Assembly (NCBI RefSeq): GCF_003595175.1
Contig: NZ_CP032419.1
Coordinates: 2,418,001-2,482,000, forward strand
From: Pseudomonas cavernae
GTDB lineage: Bacteria; Pseudomonadota; Gammaproteobacteria; Pseudomonadales; Pseudomonadaceae
Length of the DNA stretch: 64,000 nt
Reading direction: 5' to 3'
Below the pieces are notes generated by a model. The model saw nothing but the letters and a program-made list of their open reading frames with translations, ran no database searches and was not told the origin of the DNA. The position numbers and the translations under genes were made by a program. Positions 29,975-42,037 of the stretch are shown here, in pieces (position 1 is the stretch's first letter; each line of letters starts with the position of its first letter).

Positions 29975-30871
29975 CTACGCCTGACGGGCCTTGGCAACCC
30001 GCGAGCCGTTGTCACGACCGAGCACCTGGCAGATGCGCCGGCCGGCGGCGATCAGCTTGTCGAGATCGATGCCGGTGTCGATGCCCAGGCCGTTGAGCAG
30101 GTAGAGCATGTCTTCGCTGGCCACGTTGCCGGTGGCGCCCTTGGCGTAGGGGCAGCCGCCGAGGCCGGCGACCGAGCTGTCGAACACGCTGATGCCTTCG
30201 AGCAGGCTGGCGTAGACGTTGGCTACAGCCTGGCCATAGGTGTCATGGAAGTGCCCGGCCAGCTTGTCGCGTGGCACGTCGCGGCCGACCACCTCGAACA
30301 TCTTGCGGGTAGCGCCGGCGGTGCCGACACCGATGGTGTCGCCGAGGGAGACTTCGTAGCAGCCCATGGCGAACAACTCGCGCGCCACACTGGCCACCTG
30401 TTCGGGCGCAACCGCGCCCTCGTAGGGGCAGCCGAGTACGCAGGACACATAGCCGCGCACGCGCACGCCGCGCTGCTTGGCGGCGTCTAGCACCGGCACG
30501 AAGCGCTCCAGGCTCTCGGCAATCGAGCAGTTGATGTTCTTCTGCGAGAAGGCCTCGGAGGCGGCGGCGAACACCGCGACTTCCTCGACCTTCGACTCCA
30601 GCGCGGCCTCGAAGCCTCTCAGGTTCGGCGCCAGCGCGGCGTAGGTGACGCCCGGCTTGCGCGCGATCTGGGCGAACACCTCGGCGCTGCCGGCCATCTG
30701 CGGCACCCACTTGGGCGAGACGAAGCTGCCGACCTCGATATAGCCGAGGCCGGCGGCGCTCAGGTCGTCGACCAGACGCACCTTGTCGGCGACGCTGATC
30801 GGCTGCTTCTCGTTCTGCAGACCGTCACGCGGGCCGACTTCGACCAGGCGGACGTGTTGGGGTAGGTTCAT
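29975..30871 (-). CDS. liuE: Hydroxymethylglutaryl-CoA lyase
   Basis: 298 residues of the HMGL-like TIM-barrel family. Motifs: VRLVEVGPRDGLQNE at the start (metal/substrate loop), VEVAVFAAASEAF, and the active-site cysteine loop SVAGLGGCPYAKGATGN. It cleaves 3-hydroxy-3-methylglutaryl-CoA to acetyl-CoA and acetoacetate, the last step of leucine/isovalerate breakdown. ATG 30871 (MNLPQHVRL) follows GGAGAA at a good distance; an upstream ATG at 30892 is less likely. Its product acetoacetate is activated by aacS encoded nearby. Confidence 0.96.
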   Translation of the reverse strand: MNLPQHVRLVEVGPRDGLQNEKQPISVADKVRLVDDLSAAGLGYIEVGSFVSPKWVPQMAGSAEVFAQIARKPGVTYAALAPNLRGFEAALESKVEEVAVFAAASEAFSQKNINCSIAESLERFVPVLDAAKQRGVRVRGYVSCVLGCPYEGAVAPEQVASVARELFAMGCYEVSLGDTIGVGTAGATRKMFEVVGRDVPRDKLAGHFHDTYGQAVANVYASLLEGISVFDSSVAGLGGCPYAKGATGNVASEDMLYLLNGLGIDTGIDLDKLIAAGRRICQVLGRDNGSRVAKARQA

Positions 30872-30913
30872 GTTCTGGTTCTCCGTTTTCATCGACGGTT
30901 CTGCGAACCGTTC

Positions 30914-31041
30914 GTTGGGCTTCGTTCCTCAGCACCAACCTACGGGCGCGGGGTGCTCCGGTAGGTTGGTGCTGAGCCTGCGAAGCCCAACAGCTCTGTC
31001 AACGCCGGGCGATGGGTATCGCGTTGCTCAACCCATCCTAC
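30914..31041. repeat. Cluster of three GTAGG-type hairpin repeats between liuE and liuD
   Basis: Copies at 30914-30943 (GTTGGGC...CAACCTAC), 30961-30991 (inverse of the first) and 31012-31041 (ATGGGTATCGC...CCATCCTAC). They fill most of the 190-base gap between liuD and liuE. Confidence 0.8.
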
Positions 31042-31061
31042 GGGGTGCTGAGTCCGCCCTG

Positions 31062-33086
31062 CTATCCACCGAACTCGCCGCCGCCGGTGGCCAGTTGCTC
31101 CAGCTCCACCAATGCCGCGCCTTCGCTGACCATGTCGCCCTCTGTGCAGTACAGCGCCTTGACCACGCCGGCATGCGGCGCGCGGATGCTGTGCTCCATC
31201 TTCATCGCCTCCAGCACCACCAGGGCGGTGCCGGCCTCGACCGCTTGGCCGGCTTCGACCAGCACGCGGACGATGCTGCCGTTCATGGGGGCGGTGAGGC
31301 CGCCGTGATGACTGTGGCTGGCTTCCACTGCGGCGATCGGGTCGAAGCGGGTGATGGCGTGCAGCTCGCCGTTCCACTCGAGATACAGGGTATCGCCCTG
31401 GCGGATGGCGTGCAGGCGGCGTTGTACCCCTGTAGGAGCGAACTTGTTCGCGATCGGGGATTCTGGCTGCGTCTGCGATGTCTCTTCGCGAATAAATTCG
31501 CGCCTACAGAACAGCGAAGCACCTTGGAGCTGGGCACTGCCAGTGGGGCGCACCTTGCGTTCCACGCCGTTGCAGACCAGATGCAGCTCGGTCTCCGCTG
31601 TCACCCCGGCACGCCAGCCGCTGCGGGCGTTCCACGGCGAGTGTGGATCGTCGCCGCGCACCTGGCTGGCTTCGCTCTGGATAAAGGCATCGGCGGCAGC
31701 CTGCCAGAACGCCTCCGGCAGTGCGCCCGGAGCCGGTAGCAGCACATCCTGGTGGCGCGGGATGAAGCCGGTGTCCAGCTCGGCGGCGGCGAAGGCCGGA
31801 TGGGCCAGCACGCGGCGGAGGAAGGTCAGGTTGGTTCTGACCCCGCCGATCAAGGTCTCGTCGAGCATGGCCAAGAGGCGCTGGCGGGCTTCCTCGCGGT
31901 TGTCGCCCCAGGCGATCAGCTTGCCGAGCATCGGGTCGTAGAACGGCGAGACCACATCGCCTTCGGCCACGCCGCTGTCCACTCGGCGGCCCGGGCCGGC
32001 GGCCGCTTCGCGATACAGAGCGAGGGTGCCGGCGGCCGGGAGGAAGTCGTTGTCCGGGTCTTCGGCGTACAGGCGCACTTCGATGGCGTGGCCATTGAGC
32101 GGCACCTGCGCCTGGCTGATCGGCAACGCTTCACCGCGGGCGACGCGGATCTGCCAGGCGACCAGGTCGAGGCCGGTGATGGCTTCGGTGACCGGATGCT
32201 CGACCTGCAGGCGGGTATTCATCTCCATGAAGAAGAAGTCGCCACGCGCATCCAGCAGGAATTCCACGGTGCCGGCGCCGACATAGCCGATGGCCTGCGC
32301 GGCCTTCACCGCCGCCTCGCCCATGGCCTGGCGCAGCTCGGGGGTGAGGCCCGGAGCCGGGGCTTCCTCGACCACTTTTTGGTGGCGACGCTGGATCGAG
32401 CAGTCGCGCTCGTTGAGGTACAGGCAGTTGCCGTGCTGGTCGGCGAACACCTGGATCTCCACGTGGCGCGGCTTGAGCACGTACTTTTCCACCAGCATGC
32501 GCGAGTCGCCGAACGCCGATTGCGCCTCGCGCTGGGCCGAGGCCAGGGCTTCGCCCAGTTCGCTCTCGCGTTCGACCACCTTCATGCCCTTGCCGCCACC
32601 ACCGGCGGCAGCCTTGAGCAGCACCGGGTAGCCGATGCCCGCGGACGCAGCGCGGAAGGTTTCCACATCCTGCGCCTCGCCGTGGTAGCCGGGCACCAGG
32701 GGCACGCCGGCATCTTCCATCAGCGCCTTGGCGGCGGACTTGCTGCCCATCGCGTCGATGGCTCTGGCGGGCGGGCCGAGGAAGATCAGCCCGGCGGCCT
32801 CGATGGCGCGGGCGAAGCCGGCGTTCTCGGAGAGGAAGCCGTAGCCAGGATGAATGGCCTGGGCGCCGCTGGCCTGGGCCGCGGCGATCAGCTTGTCGAC
32901 CAGCAGGTAGCTGTCGGCCGGTTTGGCGCCGCCGAGGTCGACGGCCATGTCGGCCTCGCGCACGTGGCGGGCGTCGCGGTCGATGGCGCTGTGCACGGCC
33001 ACGGTCTTCAGGCCGAGGGCTTTGGCGGTGCGCATCACCCGGCAGGCGATCTCGCCGCGGTTGGCGACCAGCAGGGTGGTGATCAT
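31062..33086 (-). CDS. liuD: Methylcrotonyl-CoA carboxylase, biotin-carrying alpha subunit, with in-frame REP insertion
   Basis: 674 residues: biotin carboxylase domain (VANRGEIACRVMRTAKALG; ATP-grasp loop AAAGGGGKGM; EMNTRLQVEHPVTEAITG), a BT linker region and a C-terminal biotinyl domain with the target lysine in EAMKMEHS (about residue 629). With LiuB it carboxylates 3-methylcrotonyl-CoA. Residues 527-552 are encoded by an inverted REP pair (31431-31508) that keeps frame; without it the length would be 648, near the ~655 usual for Pseudomonas LiuD. The insert sits in the linker before the biotinyl domain, so the enzyme may still work. ATG 33086 (MITTLLVANRGE) is chosen over 33149. Confidence 0.93.
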   Translation of the reverse strand: MITTLLVANRGEIACRVMRTAKALGLKTVAVHSAIDRDARHVREADMAVDLGGAKPADSYLLVDKLIAAAQASGAQAIHPGYGFLSENAGFARAIEAAGLIFLGPPARAIDAMGSKSAAKALMEDAGVPLVPGYHGEAQDVETFRAASAGIGYPVLLKAAAGGGGKGMKVVERESELGEALASAQREAQSAFGDSRMLVEKYVLKPRHVEIQVFADQHGNCLYLNERDCSIQRRHQKVVEEAPAPGLTPELRQAMGEAAVKAAQAIGYVGAGTVEFLLDARGDFFFMEMNTRLQVEHPVTEAITGLDLVAWQIRVARGEALPISQAQVPLNGHAIEVRLYAEDPDNDFLPAAGTLALYREAAAGPGRRVDSGVAEGDVVSPFYDPMLGKLIAWGDNREEARQRLLAMLDETLIGGVRTNLTFLRRVLAHPAFAAAELDTGFIPRHQDVLLPAPGALPEAFWQAAADAFIQSEASQVRGDDPHSPWNARSGWRAGVTAETELHLVCNGVERKVRPTGSAQLQGASLFCRREFIREETSQTQPESPIANKFAPTGVQRRLHAIRQGDTLYLEWNGELHAITRFDPIAAVEASHSHHGGLTAPMNGSIVRVLVEAGQAVEAGTALVVLEAMKMEHSIRAPHAGVVKALYCTEGDMVSEGAALVELEQLATGGGEFGG
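31431..31508. repeat. Inverted REP pair inserted inside liuD
   Basis: Unit one 31431-31453 (TGTAGGAGCGAACTTGTTCG...) and inverted unit two 31486-31508 (...AATTCGCGCCTACA) with a 32-base spacer. The 78 bases equal exactly 26 codons in phase and contain no stop in the liuD frame, adding a 26-residue peptide that begins CRREFIRE and ends NKFAPT. Confidence 0.92.
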
Positions 33087-33120
33087 GGCTGCGACTCCGA
33101 AGGGCAGAGGGAAACGGAAC

Positions 33121-33213
33121 GTAGGTTGGGTTGAGCCTGCGATACCCAACGGGCGGGTTTGAGCGCGACGAAGGGGTCTTTGTTGGGTATCGCTTCGCTC
33201 AACACCAACCTAC
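33121..33213. repeat. Inverted pair of GTAGGTTGG-type hairpins between liuC and liuD
   Basis: GTAGGTTGGGTTGAGCC...CCCAAC (33121-33150) and TTGGGTATCGC...CCAACCTAC (33183-33213) face each other in the 142-base gap between liuD start and liuC stop. Confidence 0.8.
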
Positions 33214-33228
33214 AAAAGCATGCAGACC

Positions 33229-34026
33229 TCATGGCGTTTCCTGCCAGGTCGGTTTGCGTTTGTCGAGGAAGGCGCGCAGGCCTTCCTGACCTTCGGCGCT
33301 CATGCGCACGCGGGCGATGGCGCTTTCGGTATAGCGGCGCAGCGCCGGGGTCAGCTCGGCGGCGGCGACCTCATGGAACAGCGCCTTGCAGGCGCTCATC
33401 GCCGCGGGACTGTTGAGGCGCAGGTTGGCGATCCAGGCCTCGGCCTGGGCCTCCAGCTCCTCGGCCGGATAGCTTTCGGCGAGCAGGCCGAGGGCTACGG
33501 CGCGCTGGCCATCGAAGCGCTCGGCGGTCAGCGAGTAGCGGTTGGCGGCGCGCTGGCCGATGGCCTTGACCACGAACGGCGCGATGGTTGCCGGGATCAG
33601 GCCGATGCGCACCTCGGAGAGGCTGAACTGTGCGTTGTCGGCGCCGATCGCCAGGTCGCAGCAGCTGACCAGGCCGAGGCCGCCGGCGAAGGCCGCGCCT
33701 TGCACCACGGCCAGGGTCGGCTTCTTCAGGTGGTAGAGGTTGTGCATCAGCTCGGCGAGTTGCTGGGCATCGGCCAGGTTGCCGTTGTAGTCCAGTTCGG
33801 CGGCCTGCTGCATCCAGCTCAGGTCGCCGCCGGCGCAGAAGTGCTTGCCGCGGCCGCGCAGGACCAGCAGACGCACGCTCTTGTCGGCGCCGATCGCATC
33901 GAGGGCGAGGATCAGCTCGCGGATCATCTCGGCGTTGAAGGCATTGTTCTTGTCCGGGCGGTTGAGCCAGAGGGTGGCCACGCCGCGCGGGTCGATCTGT
34001 AGTTCGATGGTGTTGAAGTCGGTCAT
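33229..34026 (-). CDS. liuC: Methylglutaconyl-CoA hydratase
   Basis: 265-residue enoyl-CoA hydratase/isomerase family protein. Oxyanion-hole loops GKHFCAGGDLSWMQQ and VVQGAAFAGGLGLVSCCDLAIG are clear. In the liu pathway it hydrates 3-methylglutaconyl-CoA to HMG-CoA. ATG 34026 (MTDFNTIELQ) lies 4 bases after the liuB stop; translation is probably coupled. Length equals that of P. aeruginosa LiuC as I recall it. Confidence 0.95.
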   Translation of the reverse strand: MTDFNTIELQIDPRGVATLWLNRPDKNNAFNAEMIRELILALDAIGADKSVRLLVLRGRGKHFCAGGDLSWMQQAAELDYNGNLADAQQLAELMHNLYHLKKPTLAVVQGAAFAGGLGLVSCCDLAIGADNAQFSLSEVRIGLIPATIAPFVVKAIGQRAANRYSLTAERFDGQRAVALGLLAESYPAEELEAQAEAWIANLRLNSPAAMSACKALFHEVAAAELTPALRRYTESAIARVRMSAEGQEGLRAFLDKRKPTWQETP

Positions 34027-34030
34027 GGCA

Positions 34031-35638
<1,608 letters not shown>

Positions 35639-35663
35639 CAGGTGGACTCCGATACCGTAATCC

Positions 35664-35820
35664 GTAGGGTGGATAACGCTTTGTTCATCCACCGGCTCTG
35701 GTGGAAAACGCTTCGCGGTTTTCCACCCTACGAGGACGAATCAATTACGTAGGGTGGGTTGAGCGTAGCGATACCCACGCGGCTCAAGTGATGGGTATCG
35801 CTGGGCTCAACCCATCCTAC
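35664..35820. repeat. Composite of three GTAGG-type hairpins between liuA and liuB
   Basis: 35664-35731 is the larger GTAGGGTGGATAACG...CCACCCTAC form (relative of 24302-24385); 35749-35778 and 35791-35820 are the GTAGGGTGGGTTGAGC / CAACCCATCCTAC form in opposite orientations. Together they fill the 193-base gap. Confidence 0.8.
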
Positions 35821-35831
35821 AAAGGCCTCGA

Positions 35832-36995
35832 TTACTTGGTTTCGTTGAACAGCTCGCGGCCGATCAGCATGCGGCGGATTTCGCTGGTGCCGGCGCCGAT
35901 TTCGTAGAGCTTGGCGTCGCGCAGCAGGCGGCCGGTGGGGAAGTCGTTGATGTAGCCGTTGCCGCCGAGGATCTGGATGGCATCCAGGGCCATCTGCGTG
36001 GCGCGTTCGGCGGTGTAGAGGATCACCCCGGCGGCGTCCTTGCGTGTGGTCTCGCCACGGTCGCAGGCGTTGGCCACCGCGTACAGGTAGGCGCGGCTGG
36101 CGTTGAGCTGGGTGTACATGTCGGCGACCTTGCCCTGGATCAGCTGGAACTCGCCGATGCTCTGGCCGAACTGCTTGCGGTCGTGGATGTAGGGCAGCAC
36201 CACGTCCATGCACGCCTGCATGATCCCGGTCGGGCCGCCGGAAAGCACCACGCGCTCGTAGTCGAGGCCGCTCATCAGCACCTTCACGCCGCCGTTGAGC
36301 GCGCCGAGGACGTTCTCTTCCGGCACTTCCACATCCTGGAACACCAGTTCGCAGGTGTTCGAGCCGCGCATGCCGAGCTTGTCCAGCTTCGGACTGCGGG
36401 AGAAACCCTTCCAGTCGCGCTCGACGATAAAGGCGGTGATGCCGCCCGAGGCCTTGCTCGCGTCGGTGCGCGCGTAGATCACGTAGGTGTGGGCGTCCGG
36501 GCCGTTGGTGATCCACATCTTGCTGCCGTTGAGCACATAGCGGTCGCCCTGCTTGTCGGCGCGCAGCTTCATCGACACCACGTCGGAGCCGGCGTTCGGC
36601 TCGCTCATGGCGAGGGCGCCGACATGCTCGCCGGAGACCAGCTTGGGCAGGTACTTGGCCTTCTGCTCGGCGGTGCCGTTGCGCTTGATCTGGTTGACGC
36701 ACAGGTTGGAGTGCGCGCCGTAGGAGAGGGCGACCGAGGCCGAGGCGCGGCTGATCTCTTCCATGGCGACGACGTGGGCCAGGTAGCCCAGACCCGAGCC
36801 GCCGTACTCTTCTTCGACGGTGATGCCGAGCAGGCCCATGTCGCCGAACTTCTTCCACATGTCCATGGGGAACTGGTTGCTGCTGTCGATCTCGGCGGCG
36901 CGCGGCGCCAGTTCGGCGGCGACGAAGCCCTGTACCTGCTCGCGCAGCATGTCGATGGTTTCACCGAGGGCGAAGTTGAGGTTCAGATAAGTCAT
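35832..36995 (-). CDS. liuA: Isovaleryl-CoA dehydrogenase
   Basis: 387-residue acyl-CoA dehydrogenase. Signatures: [18 protein letters not shown] (FAD/substrate loop), the [19 protein letters not shown] segment and the C-terminal [42 protein letters not shown]. It converts isovaleryl-CoA to 3-methylcrotonyl-CoA and passes electrons to ETF. First catabolic gene after liuR, 29 bases away, hence co-transcribed. Confidence 0.96.
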   Translation of the reverse strand: MTYLNLNFALGETIDMLREQVQGFVAAELAPRAAEIDSSNQFPMDMWKKFGDMGLLGITVEEEYGGSGLGYLAHVVAMEEISRASASVALSYGAHSNLCVNQIKRNGTAEQKAKYLPKLVSGEHVGALAMSEPNAGSDVVSMKLRADKQGDRYVLNGSKMWITNGPDAHTYVIYARTDASKASGGITAFIVERDWKGFSRSPKLDKLGMRGSNTCELVFQDVEVPEENVLGALNGGVKVLMSGLDYERVVLSGGPTGIMQACMDVVLPYIHDRKQFGQSIGEFQLIQGKVADMYTQLNASRAYLYAVANACDRGETTRKDAAGVILYTAERATQMALDAIQILGGNGYINDFPTGRLLRDAKLYEIGAGTSEIRRMLIGRELFNETK

Positions 36996-37024
36996 GGTTC
37001 CACCTGTAATTGTGTTTGTAAGGT

Positions 37025-37423
37025 TTAGGACGCAATACCTTGTTTTCTATCGGTTTCGGCCAGGGCGGTCAGGCAGCGCTCCTCGGCGGTATCCAGTTCC
37101 AGCTGCATCTGCTGGATGTCCAGCAGTTGTTGCTCCAGTTGTAGGCGACGCTCGGCGATCTTGCGCATGAAGGTTTCCAGCTGTTTGCGATTGCCGTGCA
37201 CCGGGTCGTACAGCTCGATCAGCTCCTTGCATTCGGCCAGCGAGAAACCGATGCGCTTGCCGCGCAGGATCAGCTTGAGCGTAACCAGGTCCTTGGCGCT
37301 GTAGACGCGCTCCTGGCCACGCCGCTCGGGGCTGAGCATCTCCTGCTCCTCGTAGAAGCGGATGGCGCGGGTGGTGATGTCCAGTTCGCGGGCCAGGTCG
37401 GAGATGGAGTAGGTCAGGGACAT
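37025..37423 (-). CDS. liuR: MerR-family regulator of the liu operon
   Basis: 132 residues: MerR winged-helix ([32 protein letters not shown]...[21 protein letters not shown]) and a C-terminal coiled coil ([25 protein letters not shown]). It lacks the cysteine pattern of metal-sensing MerR proteins. LiuR proteins repress branched-chain catabolism and are relieved by a pathway intermediate. A perfect palindrome lies 28 bases upstream of its start. Confidence 0.94.
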   Translation of the reverse strand: MSLTYSISDLARELDITTRAIRFYEEQEMLSPERRGQERVYSAKDLVTLKLILRGKRIGFSLAECKELIELYDPVHGNRKQLETFMRKIAERRLQLEQQLLDIQQMQLELDTAEERCLTALAETDRKQGIAS

Positions 37424-37450
37424 AGGGAAGTGCTCGGCTGCTTGTTTACC

Positions 37451-37466
37451 TTTACGTTAACGTAAA
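37451..37466. promoter_or_regulatory. LiuR operator upstream of liuR
   Basis: TTTACGTTAACGTAAA, a perfect 16-bp palindrome 28 bases before the liuR start, matching the known LiuR-type motif as I remember it. It would autoregulate the liuRABCDE operon. A one-mismatch copy exists at 50599-50614. Confidence 0.85.
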
Positions 37467-37642
37467 CATATGCCAGTCTGACTGTCAACCGTGATCCACA
37501 GCCCGTCGATATCGCCAGCCAGGGCTACTCTTTACGGACTGCTCATGCAGGTGTAGACATTCCGGGCGTGTGGTTGCGTATCCGGCCCGTGATGCCCGAA
37601 CATCGTGTTCGGGCCCGCCGGGAGAGCGTGTTGGAGCGACAG

Positions 37643-39547
<1,905 letters not shown>

Positions 39548-39636
39548 TGCCCCGGCCGCCCGCCCTGAGCGCAAGCCCGAAGCGGCGGACCCGGCCCGCT
39601 GGGCGTTATCGGTAAACCCACCTTCCGCGAGACACG

Positions 39637-41370
39637 ATGATCAGATTTCTGCTCGGGCTGGTGGAAACCAGCGACCCTGAGTTGTTGCGCCGGGCCATGG
39701 CCTGGCTGTACAGCTTCGTCCGCCCGCAGCGGCGGGGCATCCTGCTGCTGCTCGGGCTGTCGCTGTGCGCCTCGCTGCTGGTGTTGGCGCAGCCCTGGCT
39801 GACCAAGATGCTGATCGACGACGGCCTGCTGGCCAAGGATTTCGGCCGCCTGGTGCAGGTCGCCGTGGCAATGATTGCGGTCGGCATCATCGGCACGCTG
39901 CTGGCCGGGATCAACCGCTACCTGCATACCCGGCTGTCCGGGCGCATCCTGTTCGCCCTGCGCGACGCCCTGTACCGCCACCTGCAGCAACTCTCGCCGA
40001 CCTTCTTCGGCCGCCGACGGATTGGCGACCTGCTGTCGCGCCTGGATGGCGACGTCGCCGAGATCCAGCGCTTCGCCGTCGACTCGCTGTTCTCCGCGGT
40101 GTCCAGCGTCATCGGCCTGCTCGGTGCCATCGCCCTGATGCTGATGCTGTCCTGGCAGCTGTCGTTGCTGCTGGCCGTGCTGATTCCCATCGAGGTGCTG
40201 TGGCTGCGCTGGATGCGGCGCAAGGTCGAGCGCGACGTGCGCCAGTTGCGCGAGCGCTCGGCGGATCTGTCGTCGTTTCTGGTGGAAACCTTGCCGGCGA
40301 TGAAGTTCATCCAGGCCGCCGGCCAGCAGCAGCGCGAGTCCCAGCGCCTGGAAGGGCTCGGTCAGGGCTATATGGGCCAGTTGCTGAAACTGCAGATCAC
40401 CGAGTTCTTCACCCATGCGCTGCCGGGCACCCTGACCTCGCTGTCGCGTGCCTGTGCCTTCATCATTGGCGGCTACTGGGTGGTGCAGGGCAGCTGGCAG
40501 CTGGGTTCGCTAATCGCCTTTTCCACCTACCTGGGCATGGCCGTGGGGCCGGTGCAGAGCCTGCTCGGCCTGTATGTGGCGCTGCAGCGCATGACCGTCA
40601 GCCTTGGCCGGGTCATGGAGTTGCAGCAGGAGCCGGTCGCGGTGCGCCAGCCGCAGGCGCCGCAAACGCTGCCGGCGGGCAATGGCGAACTGCGCTTCGA
40701 GGGCGTCTGGTTCGCCCACCAGCAGCGTGCCGAGGCGGTGCTGCGCGGGGTCGATGCTTGTATTGCCGGCGGCCTCAAGGTGGCGATCAGCGGCGCTTCC
40801 GGGGTTGGCAAGTCGACCCTGATCGACCTCCTGCAGCGTTTCTACGACCCGGACCAGGGCTGCATCCGCCTCGATGGTGCCGACCTGCGCGAGCTGGACC
40901 TGTTCGCCCTGCGCCGGCGCATCGCCGTGGTCAGCCAGGACATAGTGCTGTTTCGCGGCAGCCTCGCCGACAACCTCGCCTACAGCGCGCCCGAGGCCGG
41001 TCGCGACGCCATCGAGCGGGTGGCGCGCCTGGCCCGGCTGGATGGCCTGATCGCGACCCTGCCGCAGGGCCTCGACAGCCAACTCGGCGAGCGGGGCCAG
41101 CAGCTGTCCGGTGGGCAGAAACAGCGCATCGCCATCGCCCGCGCGTTGCTGCAGGAGCCGCTGATCCTGGTGCTCGACGAAGCCACTTCGGCGGTCGACG
41201 AGGCCACCGAGCGTGAGGTGATCGCCGCCATCGACCAGCTGTTCGCCGGGCGCACACGCATCCTCATCAGCCATCGGCCGTCGACGCTGGCCCAGGCCGA
41301 CCTGCGCTTGCACTTGGAGGCCGGGCTGCTGCAGCCAGTCGTCGAGCCACAGGTGAGCCATGGCCACTGA
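39637..41370 (+). CDS. qhpF: ABC transporter QhpF for amine dehydrogenase gamma subunit export
   Basis: 577-residue half-transporter: six N-terminal transmembrane helices then an ATPase domain with Walker A GASGVGKST (about 386-394), signature LSGGQKQRIAIARALL (about 490) and Walker B LILVLDEATSAVDE (about 510). In the qhp system an ABC exporter of this type moves the cross-linked, leader-processed gamma subunit into the periplasm. It overlaps the protease gene by 11 bases. Assignment rests on family plus the complete qhp context. Confidence 0.88.
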   Translation: MIRFLLGLVETSDPELLRRAMAWLYSFVRPQRRGILLLLGLSLCASLLVLAQPWLTKMLIDDGLLAKDFGRLVQVAVAMIAVGIIGTLLAGINRYLHTRLSGRILFALRDALYRHLQQLSPTFFGRRRIGDLLSRLDGDVAEIQRFAVDSLFSAVSSVIGLLGAIALMLMLSWQLSLLLAVLIPIEVLWLRWMRRKVERDVRQLRERSADLSSFLVETLPAMKFIQAAGQQQRESQRLEGLGQGYMGQLLKLQITEFFTHALPGTLTSLSRACAFIIGGYWVVQGSWQLGSLIAFSTYLGMAVGPVQSLLGLYVALQRMTVSLGRVMELQQEPVAVRQPQAPQTLPAGNGELRFEGVWFAHQQRAEAVLRGVDACIAGGLKVAISGASGVGKSTLIDLLQRFYDPDQGCIRLDGADLRELDLFALRRRIAVVSQDIVLFRGSLADNLAYSAPEAGRDAIERVARLARLDGLIATLPQGLDSQLGERGQQLSGGQKQRIAIARALLQEPLILVLDEATSAVDEATEREVIAAIDQLFAGRTRILISHRPSTLAQADLRLHLEAGLLQPVVEPQVSHGH

Positions 41371-42037
41371 ACTGCGCGTCGGCGTGGTCGACAGCGGCCA
41401 CGCGCCGGCACAGTCCCCGCTGGTCTGCGCCTCGCGGCGCTTCTGGCTGGAGCAGGAGCAATTGCACGAGGGCGAAGCGCAGGCCGACCGCCTCGGCCAT
41501 GGCGCGGCGGTGATCGACAGCCTGATCGCCCAGGCCGGGTCGCCACGGCTATGCGTCGCCCAGGTCTTCGCCGAGCGCTGGACGACCAGCCCGCTGCAGA
41601 TCGCCGCGGCGATTCATTGGCTGATCGAACAGCAGGTGGCGCTGATCAACCTCAGCCTCGGCCTGCGCCAGGATCGCCCGGTGCTGCGCGCCGCCTGCGC
41701 GGCGGCGCACGAGGCCGGCATCCTGCTTTGCGCCGCCAGCCCGGCACAGGGCGCGCCGGTGTACCCGGCCAGCTACCCGGGCGTGCTGCGCATCACCGGC
41801 GATGCGCGCTGCGCGAGCGGGCAATGGTCCTGGCTGGACAGCGCGCAGGCCGATTTCGGTGCCGCGGTGGCGGCCGGCAGCGGCTTGGCCGGCGCCAGCG
41901 TTGCCTGCGCGGCGCTCAGCGGGCAGATCCTGGCCTACCTGCACGAGCATCCGGCAGCCGGGCCGGGCCAGGTGCTCGACTATTTGCGCCATGGCGCAGC
42001 CTTTCTCGGCCCCGAGCGGCGGAGCGCACAGCCATGA
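41360..42037 (+). CDS. qhpE: Subtilisin-like leader peptidase QhpE
   Basis: 225 residues of a small S8 peptidase. The catalytic triad is visible: Asp11 in VGVVDSGHA, His47 in RLGHGAAVID and Ser180 in GLAGASVACAALSG. No signal peptide, so it works in the cytoplasm, where QhpE removes the ~28-residue leader of the modified gamma subunit. Overlaps both neighbours (11 bases with qhpF, 4 with qhpG), a tightly coupled operon. Confidence 0.9.
   Translation: MATELRVGVVDSGHAPAQSPLVCASRRFWLEQEQLHEGEAQADRLGHGAAVIDSLIAQAGSPRLCVAQVFAERWTTSPLQIAAAIHWLIEQQVALINLSLGLRQDRPVLRAACAAAHEAGILLCAASPAQGAPVYPASYPGVLRITGDARCASGQWSWLDSAQADFGAAVAAGSGLAGASVACAALSGQILAYLHEHPAAGPGQVLDYLRHGAAFLGPERRSAQP

Noticed and set aside
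31062..33086. liuD as a pseudogene because of the inserted repeat
   Set aside because: The insertion is a multiple of three, has no stop in frame and spares the biotin carboxylase and biotinyl motifs.
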